A stretch of 64,000 nucleotides of DNA from Dipteris shenzhenensis (lineage: Eukaryota > Polypodiophyta > Polypodiopsida > Gleicheniales): assembly GCA_047967505.1 (NCBI GenBank), contig CM106540.1. One strand, given 5' to 3'. Positions within the stretch are counted from its first letter, which is position 1. Every line of letters starts with the position of its first letter. A program made the translations under genes and the position numbers. Shown piece by piece: positions 20,492 through 30,864 of this stretch. The notes below the pieces were generated by a model that had not been told where the DNA came from, ran no database searches, and was given only the letters and a program-made list of their open reading frames with translations.

Positions 20492-21958
20492 CTAATCCAT
20501 GCTGCCTTCCATGCTCCCTTCTGCGCTCCCTTCTATGCTCCCTTCTACACCTCCTTCCTCGTCTTCTTCCTTGTCATCTTGTGCACGGGCCTGTAAACAA
20601 GGGACAACATATATCAATGTATGAAAAATCAAATCTTTACTTATAATATTGACATTATTTAATTACTTTCAAATACCTTGGGGGCCGCTCCAGTAGCCCA
20701 GATATACTGCTCCTCAATAATCAACCTGTCATCATAGAAATGCCTCCATGTATCTCCTCTGCGATGGTGGCAGTGGTAGGCTGCCTTGACAGGAGTAGGG
20801 TATCTTCCCACGATCTCAAGCTACAAGATGACACAATTTGCGGAGGGATTAGTACAAAGAAACAACCTCCTAATAAACTACATAAGCAATATAATTTGAG
20901 ATCGATACTTACAAATTGGGCCTCCCATGATTCAACACCCCCTGCTCCAAAATGCACACTTCCATATTGCTCCATCTGGATGCTTCGTGCCTCCACGTGC
21001 TGCAGACTGGGGTGCTCCCTCGCTGACTTCATTGCTTTCTTCCACTCATGCTTGTGAGTGGTGTGGGGCGGGCCCCTTGGTGGTTGACCTCCCTCGGCCT
21101 GACAAGCTCTACTAGTGCCTGCCTCTTAAGCGAAGATCTTTTATTGCCAAGTATCATAACAATCTTTGACTTGGCCCATTTATCTATGAACTGGCGATTG
21201 GGGGGGTTAGGATACCTAGAGCGAACAACAGCGAGGGTCTCATCAGCCAACCTCTTTGGCGGGCCTTTGAAGTGGATAAAGCCATCTCTGTAATTGTTAG
21301 CAATTACAGAGTGCATGAAGGCCATGATGTCCTTCCCCCGCGCATCCATCAATATGCCTCCTATCTGAGTGATGTCATCTAAGAATGTCGTACCATCACC
21401 CGGAGGCACGTCTAAATCATCTGAATCATCATCGTCCCCACTGCCACTCCTCCCAAAGCACTGTGCCATGCATCCCCCACCGCTCTCCCTACTACTACAC
21501 CTGCTACCATGTCGTGTTAAGCTATTACGCTGGCCACTTGTAGCTGGAGACTGCATGGGACTACGCTGACCACTCGTAGCTGGAGAACCGAGTCTCGACT
21601 GTACAGGAGTATGCCAACGGCTCTGTGAGACAAAAGGACCTCTTGATGGAATGGGGGAAGGGGCATAAGACGGCATGGTAGAAGGGGCATAAGATGGCAT
21701 GGGGGAAGGGGCATAAGATGGCATGGGAGATAAGCCTGCACTGTGTAGCCGACTGGGCTGTATTGACTCCGCTGGGGTGATCTCAACTGGTGTGGGGTGG
21801 TTTGGAGTCTATAGTGCTGACTCCTGGGGGGTGTTTAGAGTACCTGTCATATACTCGTATAACTTCGCAAGACTAGGAGGGTGCCCTAAAAGGTTATATA
21901 AGGCCCTAAAAATAGAATCCTGGGGATCAGGTGAGCCCGAAGCACTTCCTGGCCACAT
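20492..21958 (-). CDS. Transposase_24-like accessory protein of element B
   Basis: Three exons are inferred: 21958-20913, 20820-20677 (exactly 48 codons) and 20590-20492, with donor GTAAGTATC, acceptors TTGTAG and TTTACAG, and a final ATGGATTAG. Order: MWPGS start, a Pro/Ser-rich tail with MPSYAPSPMPSYAPS-type repeats, an acidic MAQCFGRSGSGDDDDSDDLD segment, the core (RLADETLAVVRSRYPNPPNR; IDKWAKSK), then a Trp/Gln-rich block and exon 2 (LEIVGRYPTPVKAAYHCHHR; RLIIEEQYIW). The last exon is Asp/Glu/Gly-rich. This fits the TNPA-like partner of En/Spm elements. One TAG lies in the N-terminal tail (near 21814) and one frameshift near 21060-21070, so an intact product needs correction or another start. 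Confidence 0.6.
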
Positions 21959-22027
21959 GATGAACTGGAAAAAATAAAAAAAGACAATTACTGATGAGCT
22001 GAGAAGAGAGGGGAAGGGAAGAGAGGA

Positions 22028-22765
22028 TTACTATCGGAGCGCATCTATAGACATGTTTGATTAGCACGTCTATTTTTGCGTATAACATCGTGTCTATAGA
22101 CGCGACTGCCTGTGTCTGCAAACAGGCTAGACGGGTGTCTAGACGCGTCTGTAGGCGCGCTCTGAGATGTGCCTATAGACACGCTCCGACAGACGGACTT
22201 TTCTAAAAAGTAGAAAAGGACATTGTACCCGACACACAAACGTAACACTGATACCCAAATTATGCGTTTTCTGGATACGAGAAAGTACAAATCCAAAGAG
22301 AGCAAACTTCCAAAAAAGATCAACTGCAAAAGGACTTACCTTGGATAGAGGTATGGAAAGTTCTTCTCCTTTTTCAAAGTTGCTTCTCTTCCTTGTTCGC
22401 CCTCTTCTCCTTTAAGCTTGGAAGTAAGTGTGGGTGCCTTCCTCTTAAGTGTAAGCCTAGAAGTAAGTGTGGGTGCCTTCCTCTTAAGCGTCAAAACTGT
22501 GGATCTACTAATAACGAAGCAAGCAAGCCACACGAAGTATAAGTAATGTGAACAAAAGCAAAGCGAGCACACTAAAAGCAAGTTTAAAAGCCACATCTAT
22601 AGGTGCATCTATTTGCGCGTCTATTTGCACGTCTAATTACACAGATCAGATGCGGTTTTAGACGCGCTTATAGATGCACACCATGGAATAGACAGACGCG
22701 GTTTTAAATGTGCTTGTAGATGCACATCAAAAAAAAAATAGATGCGGTTTTAGACGTGCCACAGA
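22028..22765. promoter_or_regulatory. internal divergent promoter region with motif clusters, element B
   Basis: Clusters of TAGACGC-type motifs lie at about 22028-22200 (GCATCTATAGACATG, GTGTCTATAGACGCGACTG) and 22590-22765 (GACGCGCTTATAGATGCACA). They sit between the accessory gene start (21958) and the TNP2 start (22822). The arrangement equals that of element A at 17280-17972. Confidence 0.5.
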
Positions 22766-22821
22766 GTTTAAAATCAAATATTTGAAGAAAAGCAAATTTT
22801 TTTGGGTTGTTTGTTTATAGG

Positions 22822-25800
22822 ATGTCTTCATCTTCAACAAGTAGCTCCAGTGAGGATGAATCCCTCCGTATCCACCATCGCGAAATGTGGTTGGAGCAAA
22901 AAATCAAATGTATGTGTTATCGATGTCGAGGAAACATGTATCATGCACACAGGATTACACTCAATCACATCTCAAAGTATGGAGAATGGGATGCGACCGT
23001 AAACATGGTAAGGGTTTGTAAGTTAAGGTTGATTGAGATACCTATGGGTGTTCATATGTTTGAGTTATGATCTCGTTTTAATTTGATACAAGATGCAGTG
23101 CCGCACCCGCATATGTTGCCCTATGCTCGCCGTGAGGAGGCAAAGCGTCAGCGATATGAGGTGGGATCTTCAGGAGGTACTGTTACGGATGCATGGAGTG
23201 ATGGTGATAGTAGCCCTCCACCATTACCTCATAAAGCCATGGAGAAGGAGGTGTTTGATGATATGGTGCGGGATTTATATGTCCATCAAGGGAGGGATGA
23301 TAGCATGGAGCAGGATGATCTTTTTACTGTAGCATCGACTCCACTGTTTGAGGGGTGCACATTCTCTATTCTACATGCCTCCCTTGAGTTACTAAACTTG
23401 CAAGCCATCTATGGATGGAGCAATGAAAGTTTGAATGCATTACTCAAGTAAGCTTTAAAGTCTATTTTGCAAACATGGTGAATTATGCTAGTGGGTCAAT
23501 TACTCGAATGCTTTTCCTCATTTATGGTCTTCACGTGCAGGCTATTGTGTAAAATGCTTCTAGGGAGAATAAATTATCGACCTCAAGAGATATGGCAAGG
23601 CAACATGTGACCTCTCTTGGAGGATAACATTACAAGCGCATCCATGCATGTGTCAACGATTGCGTTTTGTTTCGTGGACTACATAAGGATGCAAGAGAGT
23701 GTCCTACTTGTGGAGAGGCTAGATATAGAGCAGATCTCAAAACTTTAGACGTGCCTCGTAAGGTTCTGCGACATTTTCCCATAATCCCTCGCATCCAACA
23801 TATGTTCAAGTGCAAATCTATTGCAGAGCTCATGTCATGGCATTCCTCCCATCGATCAACCGATGGCAAGTGGAGAACTCCCACGGACTCTCTTGCATGG
23901 AAGCATATTGAAGACACATGGCCAAGCTTCAAGGAAGAACCTAGGAGCTTGAGACTTGGATTGGGTATGAACGGTGTGAACCCATTTGGTCTCAAAAGCA
24001 CCTCTTATAGTGTACGGCTAGTGATATTGGTGAATTATAATCTTCCACCCTCTATGGCTATTAAGAAAGGACATGTTATGCTGTCTCTTCTAATTCTAGG
24101 GAAACATAAAGTCAAAAATCCTGATGTTTATTTGGAGCCTTTGATTGATGAGCTAGAGATACTTTAGAGAGGTATCGAGGTGCATGATGTGAGCAGGCCT
24201 CCCTCGTCACGAGACTTCAACTGCAAAGCAGTCTTGATGTGGATGATGCATGACTTCCCAAGCTATGGCGAGTGTTCAGGTAAGCATTGCACGTCTAATT
24301 ATGAATAGGCAAAGGATGTGGCACCCTAAACCCATCTTTAACTCTTAATTGCATCTATTGTGTTTAGGTCTCACTACATCGGGTTACCATGCATGTCCTG
24401 TTTGTGGTCCTTCGCTAGTTGCCTCACGGGCAGATGCATTGAATAAGGTCATCTATGAGAATCACCATCGATTTCTCCCACCTGATCATCCTAGATATGT
24501 TGCCCCTTGGATTGAAGTCCTCCCACAATCACTCACTGCAGGAGATTGGATGAGAATTTGCGATGGTTCCACGACTCCTCCACCACTTGGCATGAGCCGG
24601 TAAGGATTTGTAACTATTGTGTGCTATATTGGCTGGAACGAAAGATTTTCCGCTAACACCAACTTTTGTTTAGATACTCCATCTTTTATCGTTTACCATA
24701 TTGGTCCCACCTCAAGATCAATCACCTGCTTGATCCCATGCATATCTTCAAGAATGTGGCATCTACCATTTGGGAGCATTTGAATGGGACACGAGATTTC
24801 GTAAGCATAAGGGAGGATCTATGTACCACAGGGACAATACGTGAAGCTTGGCCACAAGAGAGACCAAATGGGCATGTTCTTTTACCTCGTGCACCATGGA
24901 TGTTATCAAAGCTAGAGATGGCGACGGTGAAGCGCACTATTACTACAATTCGTACTCCCACTGGATGCATGAGGTGTTTGAAGGGAGCCTTTACAAAGAG
25001 CAAGAAAAGAGGTGTAGAGCAATTATATGGCTTGAAATCTCATGATTGGCACAAGATGCTCCAAGTAAGTATTTTATGTGCATAATATCTTTTTCCTTTC
25101 AAATTTGTGAGTGAATAATTATAAGCAACTAATCAACCACCTCCTCGTGGGTTCAGTTCATACTACCTACTAGCATTTCACGTAATGCATCAAAGGACGT
25201 GAAAGATTGTATTTACAAGATGGGTGAGCTTGTGAGGTACTTTACATGATACAAAATATGATGCATATCAATGCTCCATGCAAGTTTAAATGCATATTGC
25301 TAATATGCTATACTTTTTCATTTCTAGGTATGTGAGCTCAAAGGAAATAGATCCCACCACGCTTAAGAATGCTCGAGTTATGTCAATGGAGGTGGTTTGT
25401 TTAGTGGAGAAGACATTTTCACATTCTATTCTCACAAGCCAACTACATCTTATAGTTGATGAGATTGCTATATGCAGTACTATATATGCACGATGGTTGT
25501 TCTTCCTCGAGCACTTCATGAAGACCTTGAAGGGCTTCGTGAGACAAAATGCAAGACCCGAAGGTAGCATGGCCGAGGGTTGGTTGGTACAAGAGTCACT
25601 TATATATATCTCTGAGTTTCTTGTTGATGTGGATAGCTCTCTCCCACGACTATGAAGAGATGATGAAGACCTAAGGATGACCTCTATTGTGCCTCAAGGG
25701 AAAGGATGCAACAAAGTAATAGACACGAAGTTGCGTAATAGTATCAACCTCTATTGCGTGCTTAATAGTGATGTGATGAAAAGATGGGTGACAAGATACG

Positions 25801-26855
25801 AGGATGCAAAGGCAAGAAGACAAGAAGAAAGGGCCCTCTTTCGTACACACCACGGATCTCATGTGCCATACCCTCAGTATCTAAGAGCACTTCCAAAGGA
25901 TATTCATGTGGATTGGCTACTTGATGAAATGGAGAAAGCGGAGAAAAATGAGGGGATGCATATCACAATGGAAGAATGGGAGTATGCTAGGGGATGTGTG
26001 AGCAAGGTCGGTATATAGAATGTTATGCATAAGTTAGGAGCTTTCAATAATTTAGATTGCTTATTTAATTGATTTTTTCTTAGTATAGTGCACTATGTTC
26101 AATGCTATATGGTGTGAGGGCAAGCGATTTCAAACACAACGGATTGATGATAAGAGAAACACACAAGATTGTGGCATCATTGCTAGCTTTGAGAGAGCCA
26201 ATGGAGCCATGGATGATTATTGTGGAATAATCCAAGATATTATTAAGCTTGACTTTTGACGCTTCTTTGTGTATGTTTTGGATGTAAAGTGGTTTAAGGA
26301 CGTGGTGGAAAGAGGTCCTAATGCAACAATCAAATGCCATGCAAGTGGCTTTGTAACTATTGACTCCACAAAGTAGGAAGGACACACTAGTACTATCGCA
26401 ACAATGTGAACAGGTACTGTGCACACATATAAAAATACTCGCTTTTAAATATTTGATGCAAGAAAAATAACATGATTGTATTTGTGTTTGAATTAGGTTG
26501 TCTATCAACCAATGGTGGATAATAATAGATGGTGGCATGTCATACCTATTATGCCACGTTCCAAAGTGATGTATAGTACATTTACTAATATGGAGCATAT
26601 GGAGGATGATCATGGCCATGGACATGATGATGACCGTGATACGAGAGATAAGGATGATCATGAGATAGGAGATACAGATATTGAGGCCATTACCCGTGAG
26701 GACGAGCCTACCATTGGTGATGCTGATTTCAATGAGCATATAAGTAGCACAAGTAGTAGTGGGTTGAATGTATTTGAAGATCTAAACACTTGTTTGGATT
26801 TTGAAGTAGATAGTTTGGCAAGGGTTGATCTCATTGAGGATGAGATTGAACCGTA
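22822..26855 (+). pseudogene. TNP2-type CACTA transposase of element B
   Basis: Exon 1 (MSSSSTSSSSEDESLRIHHR, Cys/His cluster CMCYRC...HRITLNH) follows a TTTATAG acceptor-like site. Exon 2 ends LNALLK. The Transposase_21 region is at 23640-24290: CPTCGEARYRAD, RKVLRHFPIIPRIQHMFKCK, MSWHSSHRSTDG, LGMNGVNPFGLKSTSYS, VNYNLPPSMAIKKGHVMLSL, PLIDELEIL, then HDFPSYGECS at a donor. The next exon has GYHACPVCGPS; DUF4218 lies at 24670-25640 (HLLDPMHIFKNV, GLKSHDWHKMLQ, NARPEGSMAEGWLVQESL). A C-terminal exon is at 25680-26018 and the DUF4216-type exons at 26092-26855 (DYCGIIQDIIKLD; NNRWWHVIPIMPRSK; acidic tail). Defects: a frameshift near 23563, stops at 24165 and in 26220-26375, and DG changed to NG in the conserved DG-x-NPF motif. 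Confidence 0.85.
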
Positions 26856-27039
26856 GCCCATCATTGATGTTGGCAAAACTATTTTACATATTGTCTCATT
26901 CTCCTCACCTCACTTAATTCTTGTATATGTGGGCTTGCAAAAAAGCATTGATGTTTTTGTTAAAATTATGTGCTTTGGTAATCATGGGCAATGTTTGGAA
27001 AGCAATGATATACACCAAAATCTCACTTTCTATATTCTC

Positions 27040-27380
27040 TGGTTTGCGTCTAAATGTGCATCTAATTCCCATTGTAAATGCGCAAATAAACGTGCCAATA
27101 CACGCGCTGATAAACGCAATGTTAAAGGGGCTAGTATTTTCTTGGTTTAGACGTGCAAATAGACGTGTTAATACATGCACAAATAAACGCACTGATAAAT
27201 GCAATGTTAGATGGGCCCATATTTTCTCAGTTTAAACGCGCAAATAGACGTGTTAATACATGCACAAATAGACGACCTATTAGACGCACTATTAGATGCG
27301 CATGTAATTCCTTTACTCAAGCAACACCTATAGACGCGCCCGCTATTTTGCGCATCTACCAAGTGCGTTCATAGTTGCTT
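27040..27380. repeat. right subterminal motif array, element B
   Basis: Copies of GCAAATAGACGTG- and CTATTAGATGCG-type motifs recur about every 20-30 bp up to the right end at 27392. The spacing is looser than on the left side. Element A has an equivalent array at 28862-29110. Confidence 0.68.
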
Positions 27381-27395
27381 TGTGTTGTTATAAGA

Positions 27396-28675
27396 GTCAC
27401 TTGTATATATTTTTGAGTTTCTTATTGATGTGGATAGCTCTCTCCCACGACTATGGAGAGATGATGAAGACCTAACGATGACCTCTATTGTGCCTCAAGG
27501 GAAAGGACGCAACAATAGACATGGAGTTGCTTAATAATATCAACCTCTATTGCGTGCTTAATAGTGATGTGATGACAAGATGGGTGACAAGATACGAGGA
27601 TGCAAAGGCAAGAAGACAAGAAGAAAGGACCCTCTTTCGTACACACCACGGATCTGGTGTGCCACACCCTCAATATCTAAGAGCACTTCTAAAGGATATT
27701 CATGTGGATTGGCTACTTGACAAAATGGAGAAAGTAGAGAAAGACGAGGGGATGCATATCACAATGGAAGAATGGGAGTATGCTAGGGGATGCATGAGCA
27801 AGGTCGGTATATAGAATATTATGCATAAGTTAGGAGCTTTCAATAATTTAGATTGCTTATTTAATTGATTTTTTCTTGGTGTAGTGCACTATGTTCAATG
27901 CTATATGGTGTGAGTGCAAGCATTTTCGAACACAACGGATTGATGATAAGAGAAACACACAAGATTGCGGCGTCATTGCTAGCTTTGAGGGAGCCAATGG
28001 AGCCATGGATGATTATTGTGGCATAATCCAAGATATTATTAAGCTTGACTTTCAATGGTTCTTTGTGTATGTTTTAGAAGTAAAGTGGTTTAAGGACGTG
28101 GTGGAAAGAGGCCCTAATGCAACAATCAAATGCCATGCAAGTGGCTTTGTACCTATTGACTCCACAAAGTTTTGGCAAAGTAGAAAGGACAGACTAGTAC
28201 TACCGTAACAATGTGAACAGGTACTGTGCACACATATAAAAATACTCGCTTTTAAATATTTGATACCTTCAATGCAAGGAAAATAACATGATTGTATTTG
28301 TGTTTGAATTAGGTTGTCTATCAACCAATGGTGGATAATAATAGATGGTGGCATGTCATACCTATTATGCCATGTTCCAAAGTGATGTATAGTATATTTA
28401 CTAATATGGAGCGTATGGAGGATGATCATGGCCATGGAGGTGATGATGACCGTGATACGAGAGAGGAGGATGATCATGAGATAGGAGATACAGATATTGA
28501 GGCCATTACCTTTGAGGACGAGCCTACCATTGGTGATGCTGATTTCGATGAGCACATGAGTAGCACAAGTAGTAGTGGGTTGAATGTATTTGTAGATCTA
28601 AACACTTGTTTGGATTTTGAAGTAGATAGTTTGGCAAGGGTTGATCTCATTGAGGATGAGATTGAACCGTAGCCC
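27396..28675 (+). pseudogene. TNP2 3' exons of element A (after nested insertion)
   Basis: This is the continuation of the gene broken at 19880: GTCACTTGTATATA onward corresponds to element B from about 25590. It holds the C-terminal exon (27488-27814; NINLYCVLNSDVMTRWVTRY, MHITMEEWEYARG) and the DUF4216-type exons (27891-28205 DYCGIIQDIIKLDFQWFFV; 28317-28672 NNRWWHVIPIMPCSK and acidic tail). A one-base change and a small deletion near 27504-27512 relative to B shift the frame. The DUF4216 exon is in better shape than that of element B. Confidence 0.85.
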
Positions 28676-28861
28676 ATCATTGATATTGGCAAAACTATTT
28701 TACATATTGTCTCATTCTCCTTACCTCACTTAATTCTTGTATATGTGGACTTGCAAAAAAGCATTGATGTTTTTGTTAAAATTATGTGCTTTGATAATCA
28801 TTGGCAATGTTTGGAAAGCAGTGATGTACAACAAAATCTCACTTTCTGTATTCTCTGTTTT

Positions 28862-29110
28862 GCGTCTAAATACGCGTCTAATTCTCAGTGTAAACGTGCT
28901 AATACACGTGCAAATAGATGCTCTGGCAGACGCAGTATTAGACGGGCCTATATTTTCTCAGTGTAGACGCGCTAATAGACGTGTCAATACACATGCAAAT
29001 AATCGACCTGTTAGACGTGCTATTAGACGCGCCCGTAATTTCTCTATTCAAGTAACGCCTATAGATGCGTTCGCTATTTTGTGCGTTTATTAACCGCGTC
29101 TATAGTTGCT
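28862..29110. repeat. right subterminal motif array, element A
   Basis: TAGACG-type motifs (AATAGATGCTCTGGCAGACG, CTATTAGACGCGCCCGTAAT, CGCGTCTATAGTTGC) lead to the right terminal inverted repeat ending at 29123. Confidence 0.7.
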
Positions 29111-29126
29111 TTGTGTTGTTGTGTTA

Positions 29127-30600
29127 GTCTAGCAGTAGGTTATGTTAGTGAGCTTAACATAACTAGTTCTGTTAAGTTAAAGTTAACCTTAAAATGGAAA
29201 TTGCATTCCCATTATGTTATGTACTGAGTGGTCTTAAATAAAACTTTCAGAATATTCTTTATACAAAATGGCTTATCTCATCGATCCAAAGTTAGTTCTT
29301 TAAAGTTAAGGTCATAATGGATTCTTCTTTTAAGACCTTTCAAGCGAGTACCCATGTTGTATAGTTCCAAGTTGATCTTAACCATGAAATTTTCTTAACA
29401 AGAATCTTGCTTTTAAGTACCATTCCCACTGGGCACCCTTAAGTTAACCATCAAATTTTCACATTCCAACTTCTTTCTCTTCTTAAAAGTCCTTTAACTT
29501 AACCATTCTAAAAATGCTAATGGGGATGCCCACTAATGTGGACACTTGGTTAAGAGCCTTAACTAGTGCTCCCTAACTAACTACCTTAGTTATGAACTCT
29601 CTATTCAAGAAGATAACAAATTTTAAAATCTCAGCTAGTGCATATGCAAGTTTAGTTGTAATTTTAAAATTTATTGTTATCTTCTTTAATACAAACTTCA
29701 TTTGTTATCTTCTTTGATACAAACTTCATTTTCACGCAAACGTACAAAAAGTACGGATTAAATCTGCTCTATACAGATTCGATGCCTCGGAGCAGGGCTA
29801 CTTCATCATCACAATTCTTTTCAGGAAGAAAGGGGCTTCTCTTCTTATACGGGTTTCTTGCTTTGCATGCTTCTGTGTGTGTAGAGCATATGGACAAGAA
29901 GGGAATGCCTCTTCTGTATCTCATTTTGTATTTCAAGGAGAATGCTTTGTTCTAATTACCTCTTGCCTTCTCGAAGGAATCGAGACGTATCATCAGACAC
30001 TTGCCCCCAAGGCTTTTGCTCATTTCTTCGAAGCGAAACTGTTGATTCGGGACGTGAATGATTCTCTTTAAAGGTGCGCGTTGCATTCTGAGCCGATAAT
30101 TGTATTCTTTCTGCACCTTGCATAATGGAAGAGTGTGTAAGTTTACAGAGTCACAGTCCATCAATGTTTCCAATGCGCTCAGATGCAACTTCTAAGGTCT
30201 TATATCGGTCGCAGGATGCAGCCTGCAGCTAATACATTTTGTTCTGTGGACAGGTACACATTAAGTCCTTGATACCAATCTTAAGAAGGAAATCGATCAG
30301 TATGGCGTCAGTCAGTCTGGGAGTCCCGTTCCTCCAAACATGATTAAGGTTTCCTGTCCACATTAAGTCCTTGATACCAATCTTAAGAAGGAAATCGATC
30401 AGTATGGCGTCGGTCGGACTAGGAGCCCCGTTCCTCCAAACATGATTAAGGTTTCTTTCTCTCTTTGCCACAGGCGCCCTTATGGCGTATGTCTGCTTCT
30501 TCAGTTGATTCAGCTAATTCTGAGTCCTACCTTCACTTTTGGCTAAAACACTGGGCGTTCGCTCTTCGTCACAGCCACAGAGTGATTTACAGGTAAGCTA
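29127..30600. other. intergenic between element A and the ankyrin gene
   Basis: The left part is AT-rich with several TTAAGTTAAC-like repeats (29160-29560), possibly an old MITE or LTR remnant. At 30257-30460 a 102-bp unit is present twice in tandem. Short frames exist, but none shows a recognisable domain. Confidence 0.4.
30257..30460 (-). repeat. tandem duplication of a 102-bp unit (34 codons)
   Basis: ACATTAAGTCCTTGATACCA to ATGATTAAGGTTTC occurs twice with few differences, period 102 bp. On the minus strand the period keeps frame within an 80-codon ORF (NLNHVWRNG...IDFLLKIGIKDLM twice). The function is unknown and coding is not established. Confidence 0.7.
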
Positions 30601-30864
30601 GAATGACTGCATCCAATTAGGCGTGTGCAAGTGGAGATTACGGAGGGGCTTTTTTTCTTAGATCATGTTTCGATATTCTGATGATCAAGAATTCTTTGCA
30701 GAGATTCAAAACTTGGTCGATGATCACGTGTACCTGGGAGAAAAGAAAAAGGCCGAAGAGATAATAGCTACTGTCTGCAATATCATACCCAATCTTCTGA
30801 TCATGTGCATCACTTGTTATTTGGGCGCACGACAACTTCCTCTGAGTGTTGCCGCTGCGTAGTA

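Larger units (their letters stand above)
19881..27392 (+). mobile_element. inner CACTA-type element (element B) inserted in TNP2 of element A
   Basis: Its left end TACAACAAGACAAAGCACCC and right end (reverse complement TATAACAACACAAAGCAACT) form inverted repeats flanked by AGA at 19878-19880 and AGA at 27393-27395. Removing 19881-27395 rejoins element A as TTGGTATAAGA + GTCACTTG, which matches the uninterrupted sequence of B itself at about 25580-25600. B is 7512 bp and holds the full gene set: a minus-strand accessory gene (20492-21958) and a plus-strand TNP2 gene (22822-26855) with Transposase_21, DUF4218 and DUF4216 regions. Both genes carry some stops and frameshifts, so B is probably no longer active. 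Confidence 0.88.
14841..29123 (+). mobile_element. outer CACTA-type element (element A) carrying a nested copy
   Basis: The left end CATAACAAGAAAAAGCACCT and the right end (reverse complement CACAACAACACAAAGCAACT) match as terminal inverted repeats over about 29 bp with some 7 mismatches. They are flanked by an identical 3-bp target duplication, TTA at 14838-14840 and TTA at 29124-29126. Minus the nested element B and its 3-bp duplication, A is about 6.77 kb. It carries a minus-strand accessory gene (15565-16976), a divergent plus-strand TNP2 gene (from 18029, completed at 27396-28675) and motif arrays at both ends and between the genes. A 935-bp internal deletion removes its transposase core, so A is non-autonomous. 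The 3-bp duplication and gene content place it in the CACTA/En-Spm superfamily although the ends read CAYAACAA rather than CACTA. Confidence 0.85.

Noticed and set aside
26080-26739. 219-codon minus-strand ORF (and its twin at 28052-28555)
   Set aside because: It is the antisense shadow of the DUF4216-type exons of TNP2, present in both element copies for that reason.
15000-29110. Repeated TAGACGC motifs considered as a CRISPR-like or satellite array
   Set aside because: Units are degenerate, in both orientations, irregularly spaced, and confined to the ends and promoter of CACTA elements; no spacers.
19881-29123. Simple tandem duplication of the CACTA unit
   Set aside because: The junctions show terminal repeats with matching 3-bp duplications, so nested insertion explains them better.
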